NCBI GenBank assembly: GCA_023525975.1
Contig: CM042042.1
Span: 875,501-939,500 of the forward strand
Source of the DNA: Smallanthus sonchifolius
Taxonomy: Eukaryota; Streptophyta; Magnoliopsida; Asterales; Asteraceae
DNA: 64,000 nucleotides
Direction: 5' to 3'
Positions 13,040-24,095 of the stretch are shown here, in pieces. Every line of letters starts with the position of its first letter. The stretch's first letter is position 1. Under the pieces are notes generated by a model. That model saw only the letters and a list, made by a program, of their open reading frames with translations, did not search any database and had not been told where the DNA came from. A program made the position numbers and the translations under genes.

Positions 13040-13722
13040 CCCAAATGAATCCATGTGTCAAATTTTGGTGCCCAAGCAACCCATTTTAAAAAGAATGGGT
13101 CATGATTGCCACCTCTATTTATAAGTATAAGTATTTAATTTAAAGTTTATGTTTTAAAAGTATAAGTTTATAAATGTTTTAAAGTCTTTATGAAGTTTAT
13201 AAGTTTAGAAAATAATTAAGGCATATTTATTTCTCACGTTTTATATAAACAAATAGATTTATATTTATATAAATTTTATAAAGTGTATAAATTTATAAAT
13301 TTCCAAGTTTCTGATTTTTAAATAAATTTGATAAACTTTTCTGAGTTTACAAAAATTATATAAGTTTTTTTTTTAAGTTTATAAGTTTAAATTAAAGATT
13401 TGGATAAAAGAATTCTTTTAATTTAATATACAAATAATAAAGTAAGTTTATTGTTTTTAAATTAATAATTTCTATGAAATTATAAGTTTTATAAAAGTTT
13501 TAAAATATTTTTATAGTTTTTATGAATGCAAAAACCAAAATTTAAAGATTTAATTCTTATGTGTTTAACTAAGTTTCATTTAATCAAAAATGTTCCAGAA
13601 TGTAAAAGTATAAATAAAAATCATTTTTGAGTTTATAAAAGTTTAGCAGAATTTATAAAAATTATTAAAATATTTAAAGGTTGTTTAAAAAGGCTAAAAA
13701 AATGGCAAAGCCCTGCTTAACA

Positions 13723-13783
13723 GGTTCGAACCCGGGTCATTGACCGGGTCACGCCTACACAGACGCTTTAACCATCCCGGCTA
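13723..13783 (-). promoter_or_regulatory. tRNA-like segment with possible Pol III A and B boxes inside the solo LTR
   Basis: On the minus strand TAGCCGGGATGG (13783-13772) resembles an A box, and GGGTTCGAACC (13733-13723) matches the B-box consensus, 38 bases further on. Spacing is right for a type 2 Pol III promoter. The whole does not fold into a complete tRNA by eye, so it is tRNA-derived or SINE-like at best. Confidence 0.4.
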
Positions 13784-15282
13784 CGGGTCTCGCTGTTAAT
13801 TTAACCAGAAAGAAAATTTAAAAATACAAACCCAACACAGCCACAAATCGTAAGAACCCTAGAAATCGATTTCTATTAATTGCACATCGATTAACCCTCT
13901 GTTAATTGAATCAAACATAGGGCTTTCGATCAATGAGAGATTTCGAATCGATTGACCATTGAGATTACCTGAATTGATGCAGAAATGAGGGAGAACGAGT
14001 GTGGGTTCACGGTCGGCTGTCACTGGGATCAAACGAGCAATGCAGGTTAGCCTTCGACGAATTGAGGGAGTAGAGGGTTGTAGTATGTTGTCGTTGATGC
14101 TACTGGGTTCGCTTTTATAGCCGATTTTGGCATTCAATGCGTGAACGGTTGGGGAGGTTGGGCTTGAGCCGACGGCTTTGAATTCGAACCCATGCGCGGT
14201 CGGGACTCGAAATAGGACATTGATTATTCTAGGGGCTTGGTCGCATGCGCGAATGGAACCCGAGGTTCACTGTATTTGGACGGGAAAACGCGATTTCGAT
14301 TAAACGGGTTGGAAACCGGCCTCTGCAGGCCTCGAACTCGCGACCAGTTTGGCATCTGGGAGTTTGAGTTTATTACGAACAGGCCCTTGAAGTTTTCAGC
14401 TTGTGTCATTTGATGTAAAGACTTAGGTTTTAAGTTTAGAATAAGTTTCTAAAATGGCAACTTTAGTCCCTTGACTTTTATACAAAATAAATATGTTTTA
14501 TTTTTTATGAAAACTAGATTAGTTTCATAAGTTTTATTTCTTTTATCATTTTATATATTAATAAAATGATTTCTAGGATTTATGTTTTGTAAGTTTAAGT
14601 ATTTTTTTTTTAATTAATTTTATTTATATAACTACAAATTTGTAAAGTTTTAAGGATTGAAATGATATTTCAAAAAGAAACACACACACGTATACATATA
14701 TATATACATATGAGCATAATTGATTTCCTTAAATTGATATCAAATAAATGCATATTTATTGTTTAAGGAAATAGTTTTAAATAAGAATTCAAAATTAAAA
14801 ATAATACGGGCAAGCGTTTAGAAAAAGGTACATCGAAAAATCCGGGATATTACAGTTACATAGCACCGGGTCATCGCTGACATCTATTTTATGATGATGA
14901 CTCATTTGTTATAACACTTCATAGGATTGAGTAAATTTGACTCTTAGCAAATTTATCTCGACAGAATCTTAATATAATCTTCTATGTTTGTTAATCTTCG
15001 GTTTAACGACTCGAGTTTGGTACAATCATATTGGTACTCATTATATACTTGCTTTGTAAACCTTTAAGCTCGGATTACTCGTTATTAATTCACTCTCTAA
15101 TGACTAATCATCACTCTTCAATTCTAGTACAAGAAGTGTGAATCTTGTCCTTTTGTCATGGTGATTTTCAAAATTCCCTTGTATCTACTTATACGGTTAT
15201 GTTGTATACACACCAACCATGTTGTGTCGCCTTATGACGCGACCATTATGAGTAGTTACTATTACTAACAATAAGTACATAC

Positions 15283-16008
15283 AACAACCTGAGATTCCAC
15301 AAAGGGATGTGGGAACAAATTTCAATAGATTTCGTTACTAGGTCTACCTAGAACATTGGACGGCTATGATTCATTTTGGGACATTGTTAATCAATTAACG
15401 AGCTCTGCACATTTTCTACTTATCCGAGAGGAGTTCTAAATAGAAAAGCTAGCTCGACTGTATAGTAGTGAAATTGTAACAAACATGGAGTGCCTGTTTC
15501 CTTTATCTTCGATACGGATAGTTGTTTTACATCTCATTTCCGGCAGACACTACAGAAAGCTTTGAGAACGCGCTTAGATATGAGCAGCGCTTACTATCCT
15601 CAAACTGACGGTCTAAGTGAACGAACTATTCATACCTTGGAGGATATGCTCAGGGCTTGTGTGATAGAATTTGATGGTAATTTGGATACTCTTTTACCTT
15701 TAGTCAAATTTCCTTACTCTAACAGTTATCACACTAGCATTAAATGAGCGCCATTAGAAGCTCTGTTTTGAAACAAAGGTTGATCACCATTTTGTTGTGT
15801 TGAGGTTGGTAATAATCATTTGATTGGTCTTGTTGTGTACAAACTGAAACTACCTCAGGAGCTTAATGGTATATACGATGCTTATTGTATATCAAGTCTC
15901 AAAAGGTGTTTAGCCGACGAATCCGTAATTATACCACCTAAGGAAGTTCGTATTGACGAAAAGTTTCATTTTAACGAGGTGTTATCTATCTGTATTCTAA
16001 GTACATGA
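15283..16008 (+). pseudogene. Chromoviral integrase remnant
   Basis: Pieces in more than one frame match a Tekay-type integrase: QQPEIP near 15283, then LDGYDSFWDIV, SSAHFLLIREE and EKLARLYSSEIV. An open stretch at 15490-15747 reads DTDSCFTSHF, LDMSSAYYPQTDG and ERTIHTLEDMLRACVIEFDG. A further piece at 15838-15990 (LADESVIIPP, RIDEKFHF) matches the C-terminal end of the polyprotein. Stops and frameshifts break the frame between pieces. It is on the same strand as the element, as expected. Confidence 0.85.
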
Positions 16009-16574
16009 TATGATCATCCTTCATAACCTATAGTATTTGTTATCGCTGTGACGCATTTTTATTTCAATGAGTCGTGGTGATTCTACCGATTCTTTGAACC
16101 TTAACAGAAACTCCACTGTTAAAATTTTATGGTTGCTATTTAAAATAGTATTCCTTAATGGAAACAAACAGAATGATACTTTTCCTTGCTTATAAAATGA
16201 TACTAAATCATCGGGATTTTGTAACATAACATCATTCTAGATTTGTACCAACTTTGTATACCTGTGTAGATCAATCCTTTGGCGGATTTCTTAATCTTTC
16301 GAATAACATCAACAGTGTACCATTTGACTAATTCAGTAAATATATGATCTATAGATTCTTTGGAATTCGAAGGATTTTTCTCTCATTATTATTCAATTTG
16401 CTTTTGAGCCTAACTAGATGTAACCTACTCTCGCTTATTCTTAGATCTCGATTTGTCAAATCTCTATGCTATATCTAGGAAACTAGATTTCCCTTGATGA
16501 TCATATATGAATCAAGTTACGAAAAAGAACTTGTCAACTATTATACCAGTTGAATTTCGGGACGAAATTCTATT

Positions 16575-16586
16575 AACTGGGAAGAA
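16575..16586 (+). other. Polypurine tract
   Basis: AACTGGGAAGAA ends exactly at the 3' LTR. It follows TTTCGGGACGAAATTC, a sequence typical of the end of Tekay/Del elements. Confidence 0.75.
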
Positions 16587-19500
16587 TGTGACAACCGTGA
16601 CTTTTACGGTCAACACCTGTGTTCGACGAGTTCGTATAATAATAGTATTATTATTATGTTGAAATATACTTTCATACGAAAGGAACTCGTTAGTGAACGG
16701 AAGATAATAGCAAGATTTATTTTGGTGTTATAATGTCAAAAAGTTGATCAAGTTCAGGTCTATACGTGTTAACACCCGAGTCGAGCAGTTTCGTAAAATT
16801 CAATTTAAATCCGAAAGGATATATATTTACGAGACGCAAGGACTCGAGAAAAAATATAAAATTCAAACGAGTTATTTTTGGGTAAAATAACGCCACTGTT
16901 TTTATCGGGTTTGTTTAAGCGAAAAACCGACACGCGATCGGAGACCGCAGGGGCTATAAATACCCCATCTTCATCCACTATCTCATTTTTCACAAATTCA
17001 GAAAATTTTAGAGAGAGAGAGTGCAGAGGGCTGGAGAGGTTTCCGGCAAAGTAGTGGTGGTCCGACGGTGGTGCGTGACGGTCAACGGTGGTCCAGCGCG
17101 GCGGCCGAAGCTCGTTTTTCACCCGGAACCATTTCTCGACGCAACGAACGCAATGGTAAGCTCAGATTTGTCTAAATCCTTGCTTAAATTCGTTAAAAAG
17201 AGTTTTTAAAATCTGTCCAGAAAATTTTATGCATGCGCAGTCTTAAAGATCGGACGATCCCCGGAAATCCGACGTTAGAAATGCATGAATTTTGGATATG
17301 ATCTTTTCAACACATAGACACAAAACCCTACTGGAGGAATTTTTTATCAGAGCTCTCTAGGTATGCTTTTCATACCCTCGAATGTGACTGATCGGATTTT
17401 CGAATTTGAAAAACTGGGTCTCAAAGAATCGTCGATCCCCGGAGATCCGACCGTTGGATCGTGACTATTTTTGGACAGTAGTTTCTTACCACAAATATGA
17501 ATGTTTTCACTGAAGGAAATTCTGATCAGATGTTGGGAAGTATATTTTTAAATACGAACAGATTGTAACAGTTTCTAGGATCGAAAAGAGGAAATTGATC
17601 GGGTTGCATGGCCATCGAAACGGCATTGCATGTCAATTTTGAGCATGTGGGAATGCTCGGGAGATAAAAACGATCCTAATGGTGTTTTTGGTTCGTATTG
17701 CATCTGATACGGGAGGTTCCGCGTACGCGAACCATTTATACGGAATGTATAAACTTTACCCGTTAAGCTTTGATTTTATGTTAGAATAGTTTTATAAGTC
17801 ATTGTTTGAGAATTGAACCCGAAAATATTTAGTATTGAGATATTTGTTATTTTTAGTGGTTATTATGTTATACACCCAACCCTGTTTCATGTGAAACAAA
17901 TAATGAAACTAATATATTTAGTTTTATACGACAATTGTTTTGATGAATTTTTAAAAATTGTTGATCTAGCACCCAAAAGTGGTTTTAATCAGTAGAATAT
18001 GTTTTAAAATGAGTATCTGGAAAATTTGGTATTCTAACTCTTTATAGATTATTTATTAAAATTCACACAACTTTAATACATGAAAATTTGGGAAAAATAA
18101 TTATTAGTATTGAAAAATTCTGGAAATTGGACAGTGATAGTTATATGATAAACTAATACTCATGTCCAAATTTTATGAAAATTAGAGTTGTTTAAGTATA
18201 CGTTTAATATTTATAAAGTTTAAACGGACGATTTAGGGTTTGAATACTTCTGGACAACATTAGAACTTGAAATTTTTAATGAAATCTCATATTGACCAAT
18301 CACTAATCTGGTAAAACTTTGGTAAAGTTTTGATAAATTTAACTATTTTTCTCGAATTTGTAAAATTTTAATAATATTATATTCATAATAAATAATCTGA
18401 ATATTAAAAAATTATGAAAATTGGTCAGAAATTCTTATTTATGTATATTATCAATTTTTGAAAGTTTCAAATAGTAAATGTATGTCTAAGTATGGTTTTG
18501 AAATTTTGGTCCATTAAAACGTTATAAAAAGTTACTATTTTTGAAAATTTTTGTATAAAATTGTTTTTATAAAACGTTTTAGGGGATTTTGGACAGAAGT
18601 TTAAAAACATAAATTTGTACTTTTAAATTGGGTGCTAATATCACACAAAACACTAATTTCGGATGTATCGGATTTTCAAACCGTAAACCGGACTTTACGT
18701 GTGTAACCGCGTTTTTGATCAAACGAAACCGTGACTTGAGATTTTATTGTATATGACTTTATAACTACTGATTTTCTTTATTAAAATCTAAAAACTTAAC
18801 GTTTTAAGGTCACGAATTTATATAAAAGCCGGTTTTACAATTTCTAACAGTCCGTACGCGTATGCACGGGTTTGGGTATGCAACTGATTACATAGCCACT
18901 TTTTGTTTTGTTGACTTGGTCACAACCTTTAGGAGTCCTGAATGCATCGTTTGTGTCCACTTGACTAGTAGGACCCTGTTAGGACTCGGATTTTATCGGT
19001 TTTTGTCGACTGTGTCGCATCACTCGCCCGCATTGTCCAGGTGAGTTTCGCGTCCCTCTTTTTACTTACCGTTTTACTGTTTTTGGGAGAAAGCTGTTTC
19101 ATTTTTTTTAGTCACATGTTACATGATACATTGATTAAATGAGTTATTTTTTTTTATAATGCCTTAAAGTCCCCAATTTTAGGCAATCAATTAGCTGAGC
19201 ATAGCCGTTGGGAATTTTGAGTAGTACTACTTGGGTTGACACCCCCGCTCATGGTTTGGTCGCGCCAACCAGACCTGTAGGGTCACTTGGGCGCAAAGTT
19301 AGCCAATTTTTTTAGGCGGTTGTTTGCATTAGACTTCCGTACGGAGTACTTTATTTTTTTGTCGAGGCTTTGATTGCGGCTCATGGTAATATGTTGTCTA
19401 ATACATGTGTACTCGATCAATGGATTTTTGATCACTTTGGATTTTTATCCGAAACTTTTTATTGAGTCGCAAAACCTGCGAACTCACCAACTATTTATAT

Positions 19501-19796
19501 AGTTGACCCGTTTTCGAAACATGCTTTCAGGTAAACAGAATTGAAGAAGAGATTTTTTTGAGGGCTCGCTTTTGGATTAGAACTATTGTTTCTAGTTATG
19601 ATTATATACTTTGGTTGTAGTCAGACATTTAGACACTTTGTATCGTTTTAGAGATTTTTCTTGTATTTGTACTTTCGTTAGAAGCATGTAGTATGGTTCA
19701 ATGTAATGCACAATTTTCCTTTAAGTTTCTCTTGTACTTGTGTTCAATGCGATATACCGGTTACATCTCATACTTCCGCCTTGTTAGGGTGTGACA
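16587..19796 (+). repeat. 3' LTR of the Tekay-like element
   Basis: This 3210-bp direct repeat of 3766-6985 ends GTGTGACA and is followed by the AGAGA duplication. The TATAAAT motif is at 16955-16961. Confidence 0.93.
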
Positions 19797-19927
19797 AGAG
19801 ACCAAAAAAATAATAAGAATGAATTTTAATAAGACACGTGACATTAAAAAAACATTTATTTATTATATAGTATAAATTTTAAGAATTCCCATGAAATAAA
19901 CTCTCTAACTACTCTTTTATTTGTTTA

Positions 19928-19959
19928 CTAGGTTAGAATCTCGTGTATTACACGAGATT
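19928..19959 (-). mobile_element. Helitron-type 3' end
   Basis: Read on the minus strand, a perfect 11-bp-arm hairpin (19959-19937, arms AATCTCGTGTA) is followed by a few bases and CTAG (19931-19928). Hairpin plus CTRR is the Helitron 3' signature. The 5' end was not found. The rest of 19802-20370 is AT-rich with no gene. Confidence 0.5.
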
Positions 19960-20374
19960 GTATATTAAAAAAGATAAAACTTATAAATTTGTAAATACAT
20001 CCTAACTTGTCAGACTATTATGATCGTCTCGAGATATATCAAGTAGAAATGTGTGTATATAACAAATTAGTATTTTTTTTTAATTAGTTATATTTTGTTT
20101 TCCTATTATATATTCTTGTTTAATATAATTAGTATTCTTCTTTAATAATATATTTATAATATCACTAGTATTTAATAAGATAGATGCACATTTATTAGGA
20201 GAGAAAGACGAGAAAATCAATAAGAGGATGCATAACAAAGTGACAAGTGTCCACCTTAAACCTTTATTTATTAGTATAGAAGATTTATTCAAAAGAAAAC
20301 TTTGTTTCCTTGTGTGTGAACGGAAATATCCTCCTCCTTTCTTTCTCCTTGCCACCACATTTCCCTAAAACTTT

Positions 20375-20383
20375 TATATAAAT
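20375..20383 (+). promoter_or_regulatory. TATA box of the C2-domain gene
   Basis: TATATAAAT lies 49 bases before the start codon. A CA-rich leader (CACACACAC, CCAACACGCACACACACA) fills the gap, giving a short 5' UTR. Confidence 0.65.
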
Positions 20384-20431
20384 ACACACACAATTCCAAA
20401 CCCTATTTTCAAACCAACACGCACACACACA

Positions 20432-20989
20432 ATGAACAAGACAAATTCTAGGCTTCTAGAACTCACAATCAACTCTGGCGAGTCCCTTTCGCTTGCCGGA
20501 AAACGTCCGATCAAGAAAAACGCTTATGTCGTCATCAAAACCGAATCCAGTAACGACCAAACAGCCACCGCAATGGACACTGACAACGGCTCTTACCCCT
20601 TTTGGAGTCAGAAGTTTTTCATCGACATGCCGATGCATGCGACGTTTTTCACGTTAGAAGTTCGTTGCAAAAACGGTTCCGGCGATCATGTTGTTGGGTC
20701 GGTTAGGGTTCCGGTTTTGGATTTTACGAGGTGGTGTTTTCCGAACAATTATTTGCATTTTTTGAGTTATAGGTTGATGGATAGATATGGTGAACGGAAT
20801 GGGATAATTAATTTTTCGGTTAAGGTGAAGTCGCCGGATAATGTTGTTGGCGCCGGTGCTTCTGTGGCTTACACGTCGCCGGCGACAGGGTGGAAGTACG
20901 GAGGAGGATCCATGGGTCTGAATGTGTCTCATGGGGTAGTGATTGGTGTTCCTTTTGGTAAGGGGTGGGAGTGGTACCCTCTCATTTAA
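20432..20989 (+). CDS. C2-domain protein, BAP/SRC2-like
   Basis: An intronless 185-residue protein. Residues about 8-130 read as a plant C2 domain of the BON1-associated-protein type: an LELTINSGESL strand, KKNAYVVIK, SYPFWSQKFFIDMP, VGSVRVPVLDF and the signature HFLSYRLMDRYGERNGIINFSVKVK. Proteins of this type bind membranes, often with calcium, and partner BON/copine proteins to restrain defence and cell death; that role is inferred. The C-terminal tail is Gly/Ser-rich. The last residues (about GWEWYPLI and the stop) are encoded by the end of a MITE starting near 20959, so the native tail is probably lost and replaced. The start is the first ATG after a TATA box and short leader. The frame is intact, so the protein is likely still made. 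Confidence 0.85.
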   Translation: MNKTNSRLLELTINSGESLSLAGKRPIKKNAYVVIKTESSNDQTATAMDTDNGSYPFWSQKFFIDMPMHATFFTLEVRCKNGSGDHVVGSVRVPVLDFTRWCFPNNYLHFLSYRLMDRYGERNGIINFSVKVKSPDNVVGAGASVAYTSPATGWKYGGGSMGLNVSHGVVIGVPFGKGWEWYPLI

Positions 20990-21082
20990 AAGTATCATTT
21001 CAAATCCACCAATCACAAGATGTCACCTCATTTTAAAAAACCATCCTCCCAAACTACCCTCTTAGGTGGGAGTGGTACCCTC
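20959..21082. mobile_element. Small MITE overlapping the 3' end of the C2 gene
   Basis: The left end TAAGGGGTGGGAGTGG (20959 on) is inverted imperfectly at the right (CCATCCTCCCAAACTACCCTCTTA, ending 21064). The word GGTGGGAGTGGTACCCTC occurs at 20964-20981 and again at 21065-21082, so a second truncated copy may abut it. TTA/TAA at the edges suggests a Tourist/PIF-type insertion. Confidence 0.55.
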
Positions 21083-21917
21083 CAACCCTCTTATTTAAAA
21101 AAAATTTAAAACAAATAAAATTAATAAACTAAAACTTTAATTAATTAATTAATTAAAAATACCTAATAAATTAAAAGTGGCGATTGTTGAAGAACATTTA
21201 TGTCGAGCGATTCGTCCGATGATTCATGTGGGTACTATAACGTACGATTCATATTTTGGTTGAATAGATACAAAAGAAATTGTTTATATTTAGAAAGAAT
21301 GTATTTTTTTGTGAAGTGAATAAAATGATTGGGTATGTATTTAGGGGTAAAAAAATGAATAATGTTTGGAGCTAGTTTGTAACTTATTTAAATGTATTCT
21401 TGTTATGTGTAAAGGTTTATTAAAAAGTAAAATAAAAAAACAACCTGTCACATCACCGTCGTGTGAGTAGAAGGGGAATTACGTCTTGAATTATTAATGT
21501 GTGTAATGATTTCACTATATTCACACATACAAAAACACACGCATCACACCTCTCAAAGCCTATGTTCCGCACCCTTTTCACGTCCAGGTGGATTACCCAC
21601 CCCTAAATCACGCCTCTTACACTTTGCCCCTACACTAGGTCTTATACTCTTTATTTTTATCTAATTCGTTGAAGATAATTAAATGACTTTTAACAATCAT
21701 AAAAATAATTACAACAAGTATTATCTAAACAATAAGTCATAACTACTTTATTTTATATAATTATAACTAATATAATTTATCCAATACTTCAAAACGGTTG
21801 AAGCTTAGAAGATTAAACACTCGAACTAGGGCCAAAAAAATGAAGACATGTACAAGAGGAGTGGGTGATCTTTGGGAAAGAAAAAAAAACAAAAAAACTT
21901 TAAACAATAAGGGTAAG
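21083..21917. other. Intergenic, no gene seen
   Basis: AT-rich sequence that presumably includes the C2 gene's 3' UTR. No open frame or RNA gene could be supported. Confidence 0.5.
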
Positions 21918-22096
21918 GGTATACCCTCACAATTTTCCCAAGTGAGCCCCCTCACTTGAAATCTAAACCAATTACACGGTGCCATATCAGACCAACCACT
22001 CACGCCCCTTCTTCCTTGAACTCCCTCACGCCCCCACACGCCATAGGGGGTGGTGTTCATGAACCCCCTCACGGTCCCCACCCGTGAGGGTATACC
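21918..22096. mobile_element. 179-bp MITE
   Basis: It has perfect 13-bp terminal inverted repeats: GGTATACCCTCAC (21918-21930) and GTGAGGGTATACC (22084-22096). The interior is rich in CCCTCACGCC words. A target duplication is not clear. Confidence 0.65.
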
Positions 22097-22660
22097 GAAT
22101 ACTCTAAGAACATTTTGTGTTGCCAAAAATGCGATGACAGGTAGACAACCATATGGACAGTAGGTTGCAAGGCAAGAGGCACGATGGCAGCACTGCGATT
22201 GCGTACTAATATCTATGGTGGTACTATGGTAACGACAAGACAACATCAATAAAAATAATAAATGCTAACTCATTTGCACGATGCGACGTATATAAATGAT
22301 AGTGCGATGTAAAAGAAACAATGCGACCGATTCCACTTGGGTTTAGTTTTACATATTGTCACGGGTGGGACTTGAACACGAAACCCAAGTGCGAAGTAAT
22401 AAATCATAATTCATTTGCACACTGCCCTAGAACTTGAAACCTAAGTGGAACCGGTCGTCATTTCAGTCCAATCGGAGTCGTAGATCCCCGTTTTTTGGGT
22501 GAACGGCAATGGTTTGAAGACTGAAAGAGAAGAGATGTTTCAGGTAAAACGCGGTTAACGCCTCATAGAGCAAACCGGAATGGTACGGTCTGATGGGCTC
22601 ATAGAGCAAACCCGAACTGATGACGACCAAACTCCTGCTGCAAGACTTTGATGAAAAACA

Positions 22661-23021
22661 AGAGGTGGGCATTATAACCGGATCCGGATCCGATCCGATG
22701 GATTATCCGAAATCGGTTTTTTTTTAACCGGATTTTTTGGAACCGGATCGGATATTTTTGGAACCGCCGGATCTGGAACCGGTTATATGGTTTTCCAAGG
22801 GACCGGACAAAGTCGGACAAATTTGGAACCGGACAAAAACCGGACACAAAAAATCTGGACAAAATCGGATAAAACCGGATAAAAGGTTCCAATAGGTTCC
22901 AAACCTCACACCCCAAAACCGGATCCGATCTGGAACCGGTTCCACCGGATCCGATCCTTGACCAACGTTGACTTATCCGATCCGGATCCGGTTCCAAAAA
23001 AAATCCGATTTGCGCACCTCT
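22661..23021. mobile_element. hAT-like MITE rich in GGATCCG
   Basis: Termini AGAGGTGGGCA (22661-22671) and TGCGCACCTCT (23011-23021) are inverted with one mismatch. The body repeats CCGGATCCG and ACCGGAT words. Flanks are A-rich and give no exact duplication. Confidence 0.6.
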
Positions 23022-23109
23022 ACGAAAAAAGACGACTTCCGCGCCGACACGCGAGTGTTCGTTTATAGAAGCTTATTCAACTCTTTTTTTTCGTTCTACG
23101 TAGATACGT

Positions 23110-23139
23110 CCCGCCGCGAAGCGCGGGTGAAGCAACTAG
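23110..23139 (+). mobile_element. Helitron-type 3' end
   Basis: A GC-rich hairpin CCCGCCGCGAAGCGCGGG (23110-23127) is followed by TGAAGCAA and CTAG (23136-23139), then T. This is the textbook plant Helitron terminus inserted between A and T. The 5' TC end was not located. Confidence 0.65.
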
Positions 23140-24095
23140 TTATTATTAACTTTGGCCAAACAATGACCAAACTAGTTGTTTTCAGCCTAATAGGGTGAAA
23201 ATATATGTATTATTTGTACTGAATTTTATCAAAATGTGAATGATAAATTGATTAGTTGCATTATATTTTATCAATCCTTAGTGATGACCTTTTTGTAATT
23301 TTTAATTTAGTTATTACCGTCATTTGGTTTATAAGACGGGTCAAACCTAACTATTTAGTTTATAAGACGGGTCAAAACTAACAACAGCAATTGGTTCAAA
23401 TTCAAACTCTGGTTCCTTTTCAAACCATTGATTTGCATCAACAAAACCATCAACACAACCACCACCACAAATGTACAACAAATCATGCATGAAGTACACA
23501 TCAATACAACATGGGCAGACGTCCTAGGCTTTAGGTTACAATATACAAATCATAAAGACCCTATAGCTTTACATCCTATATGATAGAAAGGCTACTTCAT
23601 AGAAGAGCACCGGCTCAACGAAACATTTTAATAGACAACAATAATCTCGAATCATATTACCTTCAAGCAACACAAAAAAATTGTTTCACTCAACCTTTGA
23701 TTCCGATCCAATACGGTCCAATCTAACCCGGATTAGCAAGAGACAACTAAAACCGGCAATCACATCGAAACAAAAGTACCATGATGACACGAAACTCATT
23801 TAATAAACAAATAAATAAAACCGAGCGAAAGAGTATGCATTAGAAGTATAGCCAAATCTATCGGATTTTGCATCCGGTCTATCTAGTAGATATAGATGGA
23901 TGCTTACAAATGGAAAACTTAACATCATATAAAGAACATACCTATAGGGCTATAACTTGACTTTTCTTGCCATTTGTAAAACTCCCGAAATGGAGAAGAA
24001 GGTGCAAGGAGTTCTTGCTCTGTAACAAAAATATGATGTCTGGTATGATCATGCTTTCAGAATAACCCTTCACATACAAACTTTCTTCACATGAT
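23140..24095. other. 3' flank of the kinase gene, no other gene seen
   Basis: It contains a short duplicated word (GTTTATAAGACGGGTCAAA near 23329 and 23360). The part nearest 24096 must hold the 3' UTR of the minus-strand kinase. Nothing else could be supported. Confidence 0.5.

Larger units (their letters stand above)
11936..13117. mobile_element. Non-autonomous hAT element nested in the solo LTR
   Basis: It has an exact 8-bp target duplication, TTTATAAG, at 11928-11935 and 13118-13125. The ends are TAGCCCTGGCAA and, inverted, TAGAGGTGGCAA, a hAT-type terminus. The 1182-bp body has GGGTCGGG-type repeats at the left, a GC-rich block in the middle and a 32-bp tandem repeat at the right. There is no transposase. 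Confidence 0.85.
10533..14854 (-). mobile_element. Solo LTR of a second Ty3-type element, reverse orientation
   Basis: It is bounded by GTTAC on both sides (10528-10532 and 14855-14859). On the minus strand it begins TGTAATATCCCGG and ends GGGGTGTGACA, the TG...CA form common in long Ty3/chromoviral LTRs. It is 4322 bp long with no internal domain. Subtracting the hAT insertion at 11936-13117 gives an LTR of about 3.1 kb. A solo LTR forms by recombination between the two LTRs of an element. Its presence shows the host Tekay element was hit after it landed, or was copied with it. Confidence 0.85.
3766..19796 (+). mobile_element. Ty3/gypsy LTR retrotransposon, Tekay-like, with nested insertions
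   Basis: Two direct repeats of 3220 and 3210 bp bound the element. It is flanked by the same AGAGA on both sides (3761-3765 and 19797-19801), so both LTRs belong to one insertion. The LTRs start TGTGACAACC and end GTGTGACA. A tRNA-iMet primer site follows the 5' LTR, and a purine tract precedes the 3' LTR. The sequence before that tract (TTTCGGGACGAAATTC) resembles the end of Tekay/Del-type chromoviral polyproteins. The interior (6986-16586) is 9.6 kb, of which 4.3 kb is a later solo-LTR insertion. Only decayed integrase is recognisable; I could not find gag, protease or reverse transcriptase. The element is not autonomous. Confidence 0.92.

Noticed and set aside
13723..13783. A true tRNA gene on the minus strand
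   Set aside because: A and B boxes are present but no acceptor stem or full cloverleaf could be drawn, and it lies in an LTR.
20654..21016. Minus-strand frame opposite the C2 gene
   Set aside because: It is antisense to a clear coding frame with a recognised domain and has no features of its own.
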